Shown here: piece by piece, positions 52,401-64,000 of the stretch | Position numbering within the stretch: the first letter of the stretch is position 1 | Layout of the letters: every line of letters starts with the position of its first letter | From: Marasmius tenuissimus | Lineage: Eukaryota > Basidiomycota > Agaricomycetes > Agaricales > Marasmiaceae | Assembly: GCA_029532415.1 (NCBI GenBank) | Contig: JAQOTA010000068.1 | Span: 434,001 to 498,000, forward strand | DNA length: 64,000 nucleotides | Direction of reading: 5' to 3' | The notes under the pieces: model-generated | What the model was told of the DNA's origin: nothing | Database searches by the model: none | The model's input: only the letters and a program-made list of their open reading frames with translations | Program-made: the position numbers and the translations under genes

Positions 52401-53060
52401 AAATTCACTTACAATCAAAGAAGGACTGTGTAGGTAGGCGTATTCTTGTTGACGCAGTCACTCGAACGCTGCTGCTGGCCCTTTTTTTCATCCAGATTCA
52501 CTGATGATAGGTAATTCCAATCTGAAACAGACTGGAAGTGAGTGAATAGGCTCGACTAAGGATAACGGAATGCGTGGAGGCACCGGGTCTTACCGTCGCT
52601 CCGAAGCTCGAGACTGACTTGTAGCATCAGCTTTGGGACAAGAGCCGTGGTCGACCTTGATCATCTTGATTAATGACTAACATGCGAATGGTTTGTGTTA
52701 TGCATCTTGTGGCTCGACCTGGGACCAGTACTGTCTTTTATACTTGGGCGTAGAACCACACTGTACAGCAAACTCTCGTGGCAAGATTCTCAAAAGAGTG
52801 TGGACGCTCACAGTTGGTAGTAGTACCCTCTCGTTGTTTGTCGTTGTCTGAGCTCTTTTTTCTGTGCCGTCTCCCGGTACCTTTGACACGGACACCGTTT
52901 TTGCAATTCAAGGGACATAAGTCTCACGTATATATTACACCCCCGTCTCGGGGGATCCGATGAAAAAGAACATTTGCATGTTGGATGGTCTGGGTCACGA
53001 CGATTCTTTGCGTGCATTCAAGCTCTGACTTAGTATTGTCTTTTGATACGTACCTCTGGG
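49407..53060. other. Gene-poor region
   Basis: Frames at 50102-49812 (-), 51084-51425 (+) and 51367-51777 (+, 136 codons) are the most coding-like, but none shows a domain or a convincing splice chain. A short TTTGAC tandem repeat lies at about 51138-51163. Confidence 0.3.
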
Positions 53061-53068
53061 TATAAATA
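53061..53068 (+). promoter_or_regulatory. Orphan TATA box and first exon
   Basis: TATAAATA is followed about 67 bp later by ATG at 53135-53137, immediately followed by a donor-like GTAAGT. No continuing exon is found before the convergent end of copy C at 53441, so this looks like the 5' end of a gene whose remainder is missing. Confidence 0.35.
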
Positions 53069-53440
53069 CTTTTCACCCAACCCTTCAAGCGTACATTCAA
53101 CGGCATTTCAGTGTGTTGTCAAGCTCCAATCAAGATGGTAAGTTGTAGGCTCCCTTGAATGCGGGGTGTATACAGACATGCCGGATCAGCGTGGCCTTAA
53201 GCTCAAAGGGACAATGGGGTTGACTTAATGTCTCTGAGAGTCTGATCTGATCTGGGAAACATCCTTGGGCAAGCATAGATACATACAAATTGGGAATTTA
53301 GGAAGAAATGGGAAAGAGGTACAAGGCGGTATACAACACAGCATTCCGAGAAACAAAAGACAATACATTTACATTCAAATAGATACTAACCGGCTTGAGC
53401 TAGAACATCAGAGAAATACACTTCGCACGAGAAAAAGAAC

Positions 53441-55784
53441 CTAGCATGCTATTACAGAATAATCTAAATCATCTGTTTGGGCTTGTGCCACGCTCTGCGA
53501 GACCAAATCATCTAGAGAATATATGTCAGAACTCAAAAGTATGTATGCAGGCATAAAGATACACATACAGCATTTCTTGAGGAACCCACGTTTAGCCCAA
53601 TGGATTGGGGAACATTCTGTTGATAGTGTTGGTGCAGCTTTGTGATCTGTCTTGTGTGGAACAGGCATCTCAGGCTTCCAACGTGAAGAGGTTGGCTGAA
53701 ATGTGTATTGCAAGGGTGAAGAAGGAGTTTTGGGATCTGATTCATCTGATTCTGAGTCAGAGGATTCAAGTTCCTTGATTCTGGTAGTATCATGAGGATC
53801 ACCTGAGGAAGGAGTTTCAGCAGCATCATTTTGGTGACAGTAGAGGCTACTCACCAAGTATCAACTCAGGATATCCATGATCATGAGCATATTGCCACCC
53901 ATCCAAGTCATAATTCTTACACTTGAGTACTGCTTGGACAGCTGGGTAAGCCTCATCATACCAGAAAGACCCAATCAATCCCTGCACACTCAATTTGGGA
54001 ATCCCCAATCTCTCCCAGTCCTCCTTAGCAATTCTATCCCTTCCATGCAGGTCACTGGACCAGTAGAATAGACTTTGAGGGAATGGATAATGGATACAGT
54101 GTAGGCCATTGATAAGCTTGGTGTGTAGAGGTGGGACAAAGAGGTATGCTGGTTCTGGACATGTTGTGTGGTCTTTGAGAAAGATGCCTTCAAGGCAAAA
54201 TCCAACTTGATCAATATAAATTTGATGGGTAGAGAATTCAGACAGAAAGACCAGACTATCCATAAGAACACTAACCAACATCCTGCACATCACTGTAGCC
54301 ATTGCAGAGGTGGAGGGCCTGACAAAGATAGGCAGCACGAAGTTGGACTTGGTCATTGCTTGGAATGTACAAGCCAAAATCAATGTGCACTTTGACAGTG
54401 TCAGTCTTCCAAGAAGAGAAGTCCACTCGCCAAGGAACTAAATGGTCAGCAACTGGAAGAAGGATCTGAGTGACAAACATACCTGAGCTAGAGTAGCTGG
54501 CTTTGACACTTGGGCTATAACTCTGGCAAAATAACTGAGGAGAGGGAGTGGAAGGAAAGTAGGCAAGAATTCCAGGTCTGTTGCCATAAACAACTGCCCC
54601 AAATGTCAAGAGGCCATTTTGGGTGTAGTTTGACAGGCCAGTGATCCACCTTCCTTCATTTGATGCAATCAGGTACAGAAAGTCGCCAATGGTTTCCTCA
54701 ACATGGGCAACAATTTCGGTGGGGTTGAGTTGGGGAACAGTGTCTTGGCAAAGTGGGAGAAATTGGTTGGGGACTAGTTCAAGATCCCTTTCACTTGGTG
54801 GATTGAGGAACATTGAAGCAGGGTTGTAATGCCAAGTTGATGTTCTGAAGTCAACCAGCCAATCCCCCCAACAATCTGTCACCTGTTTTACTATTATTAG
54901 TGGACCTATGCTAGCAAAAGATAGCTCACTGGGAATGTCAAAGCTTCATTGTTGCGCAAAGATTGGATTGCAACATTCTCATGAAACTGCTCAGCTGGGA
55001 AGGGAAGCAGCAAGCTCAAAAATGAACATACCTGAATATGATTAAGATAGTTATATACAATGCAATTCTTGTTCTTGTATAAACTGAAGACCTTGTCTCC
55101 ACTCATGAGTTCTGCTCCCTTTCAGTTCCTGTACTCAGCTGTATCAATAAAACAACCCACCATTGTATACTAACATTGTTAATGTGTTTGAATCGGTGAC
55201 TGCAAAGACTTGAGTAAGCAGTGCTGACCTGTAACCTCCCATTGAGACAATTGACAGATAAATGCCTTGCTAACTCACCATTGGCATACTGCAACCTCAA
55301 GAACAGTTTTTACTATCTGTGCATGGTTATTGGCATTCCACCCTATTCAAGCCTAAAACCTACCTCCTTGAATATATCTTGATTCTCCTGATTGATAGGC
55401 TCAATGGTAGTAGCTGTAAATCTTCCCTTCCATCCAGATATCTCAGCAGTCTGTACCACTCTCTTCAGTTTGACAACCTGCGACCTTGAGGATGTTGATG
55501 GTTTGTGATTTGGCTTGACATCAACACTCAAGACCTCAGAAGATAGATGGTGAAGGTAATGGATGTCACTGTCCATTACCACTCTAATTGTTTTTCCATT
55601 CTGCATAAAATGTCAGACTGTGGTACTGTAAATGACAATAGAAGAAGATACTGCCTACCACAATTATCCGGTCCCTCTGCGAGTTGTTGAAATTATTATA
55701 AGTAACTGCATTTCCTGCTATGTTCTGGAAGCTGGCATTGTCTCCAATAGTCATGCCTTGGGAATGGGAGAAATAAGTAGCCAT
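53441..55784 (-). CDS. Uncharacterised family protein, copy C (CpG-depleted)
   Basis: Eleven exons (55784-55659, 55600-55364, 55316-55279, 55228-55161, 55111-55032, 54986-54930, 54882-54483, 54437-54276, 54220-53855, 53802-53569, 53511-53441) give 612 aa. It has the same blocks as A and B: MTIGDNASFQNIAGN at the N terminus, FTATTIEP, NELMSGDKVF, LRNNEALTFPV, W..WLVDFRTSTWHYNPAS, AYFPSTPSPQLFC, RVDFSSWKTD, VGFCLEG, AYLFVPPL, FYWSSDLHGRD, YAHDHGYPELI. The tail includes an acidic DSESDESD stretch, HWAKRGFLKKC, and ends DYSVIAC-stop.
The exon 9 acceptor expected by comparison reads AA instead of AG (54222-54221). An AG 15 nt downstream would restore the frame with loss of five residues (YIDQV region), giving 607 aa. 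The DNA is nearly free of CpG, unlike A and B, yet no premature stop is present. Confidence 0.85.
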
Positions 55785-55957
55785 ATCCTTATCCTCAAGA
55801 CTGAGGTGGGAAAGGGGGAGAAGGGTGTGAGATGATGGAGGGAACACTAAATAATGTTGGACACAAGTCATCATTTGTACAAGTCAAGTCCCCCAGCCCC
55901 ATGTTCTGCATGAGGTCATATCTCCTTCACATCTCCCTTTAGTGCTTTTACAGACCT

Positions 55958-56365
55958 TACTAGACAAATTAGGTCATGTTAGAAGGATTTTCCCATGGGG
56001 AATATGCTTAGTGACATCTTGTAGGCTCAATAAGGTTTTGAAAAGTCAAACTCACAGCTTCATATATTTAGAGCATATTCCATACAGCAAAATCTATCTA
56101 TTGTGACCAAATCTATGCTAATTGACACTAGACCTAATTTCCTGTAGGGAACATTGTTGAACACACAAAGATATAGCTTGGTTTGAATCACCAAAGTTCC
56201 TGCCAAAAGTTTGACTTTCCGAGACCTTCTTGAGTCTACAAACTCTCACTAGTATTCGATGTTTTGGCCACATTTTTTGCAGCACAGAATATGTCTAAAA
56301 TTCTGTGTGTTAGAAGCATATTCCTCGTGGGAAAATTGTTCTGACATGACCTAATTTGTCTAGTG
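55958..56365. mobile_element. CACTA-like MITE, 408 bp, TSD CCT
   Basis: Inverted ends of about 50 nt: the complement of the right end starts CACTAGACAAATTAGGTCATG, and the left starts TACTAGACAAATTAGGTCATG (one C-to-T change in the first base). Both are flanked by CCT (55955-55957 and 56366-56368). CACTA termini with a 3-bp duplication define the superfamily. There is no coding capacity. It lies about 170 bp upstream of the copy C start codon. Confidence 0.8.
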
Positions 56366-56368
56366 CCT

Positions 56369-59300
56369 ACCATCATGGGAGCAATCATCCTTGACAGCAT
56401 TGACAGCAATGGTAATCTCGTGGGCATCCCATCACTGTTGCTGTCAAATGTTCAAGCCTAAGGGAAAAGAAAGTATCCCATTTATGCCCTAGTGAAGCCT
56501 CAGGGACCTGGTCGACTAAGCAGAACCTCCAGACAGATCCATGATCTATCCCACTTCTCAAATACACTAAACATACCCCGCAATGCAGAACAAGCCAGAG
56601 ATCGCTGTTCTGTTGATTCAACTAGCCTCATTCCAGAAATAAACTAGGAAAACGCACCCCTGAGACCCTACCCTGTACAGTGTATAACCATTCGTGCTGT
56701 GTAGGCTTGATCTTTAAGCCAGCTAATTGATATTATATCGAGTATTGGGGGTATATTGTTAGTATTCAATTTTCAGAATTCACAACTACCTTGTGGGAAG
56801 CAGAGCCACCTTCCATTAGCATACTCTGAGTCAGAGTTAAAGTCTGTGGACGTCACGACTCACTCTGAAGACAAACTGAATGTGGGGTGTTAATCATTGC
56901 ACCATACTCTCTCCCTGACCCATATTAGATACCCTCGCCTGGGTGGTGCCGTCCCTCTGCATCAAGCTTTGTTCACCCTTTGTCCGAGATAATTTGATTC
57001 ACTCCCACTGCGCCTGACAGACCTCTGAGGACTTGACCTGACTCAAAAAACCACTAGACAGTTTGCTGTGCGCCAGTCGTTAGGTCTCGGTAAGTTTTAT
57101 GTCTGGGGATTGCGTTGGAGGGCATGGGGGATACGAGCCAGAATTCCAGAGTTCCTTTGATATGCTGGGAAGGCGAATTGAAATTGTCCTTGTACATCAG
57201 AAGCTACAAAACTATACCTGGATTTTAGCTCAGAGAGCTGTAATCCTCCGTTTTCAAGTGTCAAATTCCGTTAGTCGGCCTTGTCCTTTAGCTTAGAGCC
57301 TGAAGAATTTGAGCATTGACTCCGGCGAAAACTAGCGTTCCAAACGCTCTTCCAAGTTGTACCAGCGTGATTTGAGTCCGGTTTGATTCGATTTGATTCG
57401 TTGCGCATAAGAGACTGAGTGAGAGGTCGTGGATTGTAGAGCGACATAGTCGTGTAAGGAAACACCCAGAGCTGAATAGATTGCAATTCAAATTTTGGAA
57501 CAACGACCTGAACTTCATTGTGATCGACTTGTTTGTGCCTTCAGCTCGCCTCAAGTCGACATTGTGTACTGATAGAAAATGCTTCTTCAAGTCATATTAG
57601 ATGTTATCATTAGACTACGAGAAGGTACAATATGTATGTGAGTGGTCCAAGACGACCTTATTCTACCCTAGAACGGTTTTAGAGTTATTATTGACTATAC
57701 CAGTGAGTTTTTGCTCTCTCATAGATCCCATTTTGTTAGGCAAACACAGCCAGACCTCTCTTCGACACTCATTCTAGCTACCATCTACCTAACAGACACC
57801 TTCAACCTCTGATTCGTGCGACATGGCCATCATTGCCCAGTGCCATTTATTGACCTATCATGTTAGAAAAGTCAGCGCCGGTCTAATGGGCGGGGTTGAT
57901 GCTTCTTACCTACAGGCTCGGCACTTTCTCGCCAAGTCAAGGCTCGTATCCCCATCAGACGGCTCCTGTTTGAGTTGTACTTCAGCTCTGAAACAAGTCA
58001 AAGTGAGTTAAGTAGTACAATTGGTTTGGGTGGCAGGAGTACCCACCGGTCACCAAAGAACGGTTCCACGAACAACAACACATATCACTGCATCAACTTT
58101 GTCCTCACTAAATCCAACTCACTCGACACCCTTGATACTATCCTCCTGTGAAAACTGTCCGACCTCTGTTGCCTTCATGATATATCTGAATCTGTTTCCC
58201 GCCCTTTTGGTCCAACTACTGGGCGTACCCAACTGACGTATATCAGGCCGACAGAATCAGCCATCTTCTTCGTCTCCGAGCTATTAGTGACGTGACGAAT
58301 CCCCAGCAGAATGTGAGGAAGAAGTAGGTGCTCGAGCTGACTGTGAAGACCACAACAGCATGTGGCCAATAATGCAAGGTACGAGAGTTGAAAGGCCAGC
58401 GTCCATCCATCATGAGTCCGCACCGACAATCTTTACTCAAGAATTATACTGGCGAAGTTGGAGACTCGACTTCAAGCGTGCCATTCATTGTTGGCCGAAC
58501 GGCGAGGATAGGATCCATACGACGAGCGTAATTGAAGTCGAATGTACAACGTCGAGAGGCAGCAAACGGAGATGCGTAGGTGAGCCCTCCCGAGCCACAG
58601 GTGCTGAGGGAACCAGGACCCAATTCATAGATCAATCAACATATCCCCCAGCTTGTCACCTCTCATCTCAACGGTGACCCTCTCTGACGATGGTCCATAG
58701 TCCTGCTGCTGCCCTTTTCATGATACCTTCCTTGAGAGTACACATCAGGCCCAACCATCAAACCCAACACCGGCATTGCCAGCATCTCCCTTATTTTCAT
58801 GCTAGTACGAAGACGCTGGTGAATTTTGCAGCGCACTTGACCGAGTAAACCATAACTACATGCATTGATACAGAGAGGGACACTGTTCCTTCGGATAAAG
58901 AAGCATGTTTAGGATAGGTGCTCTCGAGGGAAGTAGGATGATGGCATTTAGCATGGTGACAACGTTACTTTGAGCTCGACAACTGTTGTATGCGTCGTAA
59001 TGATGGTGGCAGTCTGGCGGAAGGACTCATAGGGAGAAGAGGCTGTGGTGTCAATTAAGAGGGATGGGGGAAAGAAGCATTGTCGAAAGCTGTTGATGAA
59101 ATATGTGGATGGAATGTGATGGCAGCGGTTGAGGTTTGACTTTTGCATTAGTGTGATTCAGCCTCAACACTTCTGGCTCAGTGTATGAATGCCCAGTAGC
59201 TGTACGTTCAGCAACCATATATGAACCACAGAATTGGTTACGTTCGGGTCGTAACTATGATTCGAGCTGGATGATGCCGGGGGTTCGAGTTGATAGTCAT

Positions 59301-60449
59301 GATGGTAGGGGTTGTCGACGAAATGAGATTCTTGTATGCGGATCTGTGGACTGGCCATGGTAATCAGGTGATAGCCCGAGGGTCGACCCTTCCAGATCTC
59401 CTTCTATTCTGATGACGGCGACTTCCTCCCACCATTTCCCATCTTCCGCTTTTTCAGTGCCCGCCAGTCCAAACCCTCATCTCCACCACTGCTATGTCCA
59501 ACACCGATACTCTCAGCGATTCTAGCATCTCTTTGTCGATTCAATAACTCATCACGCCAAAATAGTATATCCGAGGAAGAGCAGAGAATGGAGATGTGGG
59601 CCAGGAAGCACCACAATCGTCACCAGCATCCGGATTGAAACCTGTTTCCAAAATCCCTGGTGTTGATGCATGCTATGGAGGCGCGGAGAGTCGAATCAAG
59701 AGTACAAATCGAAGGGTTGGATTAGATGGGCATCAGTAAGATGCAGCATTTCCCGGTGGCCGTTCTTGGCCTTTCTGGGCCTTTTAGCCGGTCTCTCAGG
59801 CTGACAGGTTCACCAGCTGAAAAATGCGAGTGAATGAGGGCTTTCAGCACTATACCCCACATGCAATAATAAGCCACTAACCTTCCAAAGGGGCTCTCTG
59901 GCCTAAAAACAGAGATGGGCACAGACGATGTGGACAAAAAAACTCTCAATACTCGTGTTTTTATGCCAAAAACCCAGCCGGTGGGAATTTTGACATAGCT
60001 GGTCAGGGCCCAACCTTTCAGCCGGTACCGGCCAGGAACAGTTGAAACCGGTAATTTGTGATCTTATGATGGGGTAGAGTTTTGGTTATTGAGCTGAAAA
60101 AGGTTGGCAATCCCAAACGACGGTGAGAAGTGGTGCTCATAGCGAGTGTGGAGGAGGGGTTGAGAAGGAAGACCTATGCATTTTCGAAAGGAGACCCAAG
60201 GTCCCTGTGCCCGACCCATTGTAATCCACATGACCAACTACCAGCTGCCCTCCTTCCTCCACCCTGCTATACTGCCGCTTTGATCCTCGTTGTTGGTATC
60301 GAATGGAGCCTGCTTCCCTAGCCACAACAAGGAGACAGGTTTCCCTCTTCCCTATTATGAATTGACCTTGGAAATGTATGCCGCTGCTACCCTGAAGCTG
60401 CATAGAGGTAGGGAACGCGAGCAAAGAGTTGGTAAGGCATTGTAGTCGG
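56369..60449. other. Gene-poor region
   Basis: CpG remains rare to about 56.6 kb and then returns to the local norm. No gene could be supported. The frames at 57823-58011, 58360-58677 and 59616-59404 have no recognised domain. Confidence 0.3.
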
Positions 60450-61505
60450 TTGGGTGGGTAGAGGGGAGGTGAGTGAGGTGGCTTAGGGAGCAGAGATGGA
60501 GACGGAGACGGAGACAGAGACAAGGTTGTTGGAATGGTGGTGAGCGGGATTTGGGCACAGGTTGTTGTTCTGCTGTAAAGGCTGTCTCAAAAGCGGAAGC
60601 AGAGAACCAGGCTGCCAGTAATGGGTTCTAGGGTAAAGACTGAATGTTTCGGTAGGGACGACTTGTATGGCAAGATGAAGAGAGCCGCCGGTAGCGACCA
60701 AAATGGGGATGTCACATTTGAGCTCGACAAGCGGGCGAACAGCTACAATGGACTTGAAAGATAACCTGTTGATAATATAGATGTCAGCCTGGACATTTGA
60801 AGACGAGAAACATGAGAAAGAAAGAGAAAAGAGATCCGAGGTTTACAGAATCGAGGCAGAAAATAGTAGGATGATTGAACATACCGGCGGATTTGACAGT
60901 AGCCATTGTTCCATCCTCTGCTCTTCCCTTGTCAAGTGGTCGAATTTATTGGTCCAGTTGGTGAGGGAATTCGGGTTTTCGTTAAGTGCTGTTGTTCCGT
61001 TCACTCTCCGGTTGCACGCGGGGAACCAAGGCGCAGAAGGTTGTATTTTTTGCGCAAGAGTAAAATGCATTTGGCGGTGAGAGTGTCGACATAGTCTTCA
61101 AAAGCTGGGCTGCAGGGCAGGTAAGCGTTCAACAAGCTTTAAGTTAAATGGAAAAACTGTCAGCCAAATGTTTACGCACATATTGACGCAAAACATGCAC
61201 CTTGTGCCAAATTTGTTGAAAGAGCAGCCGGGATAAGGTTTTCCGTCAACCTATGACCTTTCCTGTAAGCCAGATAGTTCAATGTTCCATCGGAGGGTCT
61301 ATACGTTGATGGCACTCACCATTAGAGCCGATTTGATCACCTTCCTACATTCCACCACTGATAGATTACAATGATGATTAGACACCGTACTCCACAGTGG
61401 TATTTCTGCGTTGATGTGGGTTCTTGAAGAACGGAGAGAGGAAGAAGGAAGGATGTGGTTTTGGTCGTGGTGGTTTTGGTCAGAGTTGGGCACGGGCGCT
61501 GTGCT
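60450..61505 (-). repeat. Dispersed homologous segment Y (unknown gene relic)
   Basis: Partner of segment X at 48450-49406. It carries NSDQNHH near 61475, DYVDTLT near 61090 and ILVATGGSLHLA near 60690 on the minus strand, in the same order. A short GGAGAC tandem repeat lies at about 60497-60521. Confidence 0.5.
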
Positions 61506-64000
61506 CAATCGGCGCCAAATGCCTCCACTCTACCACCATTATCCAAATCCAAATCCTCTCTGCCTTCCTCATGAAAGCAACACCTCTAAAATGGCTTTAA
61601 GAGCTGGCTTGAGGCACGGTACATGATTTCTCATAATGGTAACCTATACTGTCTTGTAGCGTGCATTTGTTGTGCTCAAGCATAGTGTAGTAGACATCCG
61701 TGGCGGTGAAGGTTTCACAACGTGTCATTTTGCAAGACCAGGTTTTTTCTGTGAGGATTCCCCTCAGGTATGTCCCTTTGAACCGGCCTTTGCTGCACTA
61801 TCTACTGGTTCTGATGCCCATTGATACTCAGAAGTCCTGCGGTTCCGTGCCGAATTCTACCTATTTCTCCAATTTGACGAGCACTCCCACTCCCTCTAGA
61901 ATCTCCGCTGTCTTGCTTCGTCTGAACACTTCACAGTGACCCAAACTCAAGGCCGCCTCAGTTTCTCAAGCTCAGGTTTACTAAGGGCCAAGATGCAAGG
62001 ACACAAGTCGCAGAAGAAAGTCTCTCCGCATCAGCAGCAATCTCATTGCGCTCCAAAACTTGTCCTTCAGGCCTCAGAGTCGCGCATATCTCATTGACCC
62101 AAGGTCCTGGCCACCTCCTTGCCGCTGCTTCTCGATACTCTGTTCTACAGTGCAAAGACTAACCTCGAACCCCTCAAGCTCAAAAGTTAGACCGATTAAA
62201 CCAACTTTAGCTACAGCCGTCACCACTACATGTTCTTCAGTTTCATTCATCAACACTCAAGACTCAAGACTTCCCTCTCAGATTCATCCGTGGGGTATGA
62301 GAGCATGATCCTCTTACTCGCGCTCTCACAACCCCTCGGACTTGCATTCTCGTTCATATCGAGGTTGGAACCGCCATACACACTCAATGAGAGAAAACCT
62401 GCAAGAAACGAGGCAGACCTTGTTGTGCTCGACCTAGTGCTGCCACAATTGCGAACTTCTTCTTCCATCAGATGGCCCGCTGACTGAAAAGTCCACGGGT
62501 GGATCTAATGCTACTTAACACAGAGCAGGGTGGACTGATGAACAAACTGGATTGGATATGGGGTGTACGAACCTGCCAAAACTCGCTATTAACCGTTTTC
62601 AACACCTACTCAAAGCTTTTCAGCTTCGGATATCTTGTTATGCGCATGGAACAAAATGCTTTGCGCGGCTATATTGATGAAACAGGAAGTGTTGTCCTCC
62701 TCATACACGTCTCACCGTTTCTACCAATGGGAACCACGTGTGACCAGAGACTGAAGGTCGTCTGTCTGCGACGTTCAAGCCTATGACCAGGGTGCCCAGT
62801 GAACTTCCTTCGAAGATCTTACTATTCACTGATTACCCTCCGTCGCCGTGCCATGTCAAAACCCCAACCCTAAGTAACCTTCCTCTTAGAGATAGTATAT
62901 CTTCGCCATAGACCCTATATTCAGTTTCAGAGACCTGAAACCCAATTGGGGTCCGTTGTTGGGAGTATTCTCTCGGTCGACTGACAAATCTAGAGCAGAA
63001 GAGAGAGGTGATATCCTGAGTCATGTTTTTCAATACGACAACTCCACACTCAATTTTGGCGCTGCCAAACAGCTAATTCTAGCAGTCCAAAAGCCATGAA
63101 TTGTCAGCCCGATACATCCAACGTATCAGAATTGCCCTCAGTCTCAATCCCCCCTGTGCCTCATTGGGGATCCTATCAATCCAACCTCGCCACAACGCGT
63201 TTACCCAGCTTCCCGTGGTCTCAACGTTTTGACTCGTAAGATTGATTTTTGGAAATCAGAGCGGTAAGCTCAAAACTACGTAGGTATGTCAGTAATGAAT
63301 ATATAAAGCATAATGAAACGGAAACACTCACTTCCCACTCAACCAGATCATGGTCACAAGTGGGAAGCCGATTAGTTAGAATGCAGAATATGTATGTGAA
63401 AATTTAACGTAGCAACATTGATCGGTAACACAGTAAAAGTAGGGTAATCTAAGAACTGGGAAAGCATTAGAGAGAAAAAGAGGAATATACTTCTGTCGCT
63501 GAGACGGCTTCAGCCACCGGGAGAGTCTCCCGGGTCTCCTTTCGGCGGCATGTCCAACAATTGTATATTTCATGCATCCGGGACCCTATCAGGATTTATC
63601 CTTTCAAGGCTGCTCATCCTGATAAGTTTTCCCCCTTGCGGCGCAAAATGTGAGCTCTGAAGCACAGAAGCCCGCAGCAACTTCTCCATGATGTAAGGTT
63701 AACTTCCTGACCTTCCATCACCAGGTATCGCAAAACCGCTCGAATGAAGGGAGTGATAACCCCGGCAAGGACCGTTTCAGCGACAGCGATAGCTCTTGAG
63801 TTCTGCAGTGAGGATCCGATGGTAAAGGATGGTCATTGGTGTATGGGTGCCACGGCTGGACCACATTTTGTCATATCAGGGGGCCAAGTCTGTAAAATGG
63901 TGACAGGTAGTTTTCACTGGTAGGCTTGTGTGCATAAGAACATAGACATCAAACATGCCTCTAAAACTTGAAAGAGGATTAAATAATTCAAGATGAAATC
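61506..64000. other. Gene-poor region to the window end
   Basis: Only short frames, such as 62499-62786 (+, 95 codons), without recognised motifs. No RNA gene or clear repeat was seen. Confidence 0.3.

Overview
The window looks like nuclear DNA of an Agaricomycete (mushroom-type) basidiomycete. Almost every recognisable gene is broken by short GT-AG introns of about 45-75 nt. The gene set fits as well: a FunK1-type kinase, two CFEM GPI proteins, a fungal ABCC transporter, a YANK-like kinase, a type-B carboxylesterase and an intron-containing tRNA-Met. Open frames were joined by hand across introns; where exons are given, the totals are multiples of three unless stated.

Layout. 0-12 kb: a CFEM/GPI protein (-), a TA-flanked inverted-repeat element, a carnitine-pathway-type 2-oxoglutarate dioxygenase with an apparent frameshift (-), a second CFEM/GPI protein (+) and a FunK1 kinase with an in-frame stop near its N terminus (-). 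12-14.3 kb: no gene, but a clear 631-bp mariner-like MITE. 14.4-21.1 kb: one long ABCC transporter (-) followed by a stray duplicate of its own 3' end. 21.7-24.4 kb: two tandem, decayed copies of a kinase-like gene, one carrying a CACTA-like MITE in an intron. 26-27.5 kb: a YANK-family pseudokinase, then tRNA-Met(CAT). 28.3-35.5 kb: a His/Ser-rich protein (-), an alpha/beta hydrolase (+) and a secreted carboxylesterase (-). 38.7-55.8 kb: three paralogues (A and B on +, C on -) of a family I do not recognise by function. They share exon lengths to the nucleotide across most of the gene. The remaining stretches (35.5-38.7, 40.9-44.7, 47.1-53.4 and 56.4-64 kb) are gene-poor, with scattered repeats.

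The most interesting part is the A/B/C family. Copy C sits in a block of about 3.3 kb almost free of CpG: about 2 CpG in a 400-nt exon where A and B have about 20 and 24. Yet it keeps an open frame of about 610 codons. It has a CACTA-like MITE in its promoter and has lost one splice acceptor, with an in-frame substitute 15 nt downstream. This is the best candidate here for an undescribed gene system, but its function is not visible from the sequence.

The genes do not form one pathway. Themes are cell-surface and secreted functions (CFEM proteins, carboxylesterase), transport (ABCC), and expanding and decaying signalling-type families (FunK1, kinase-like pair, pseudokinase, A/B/C family) with several small DNA-transposon derivatives among them.
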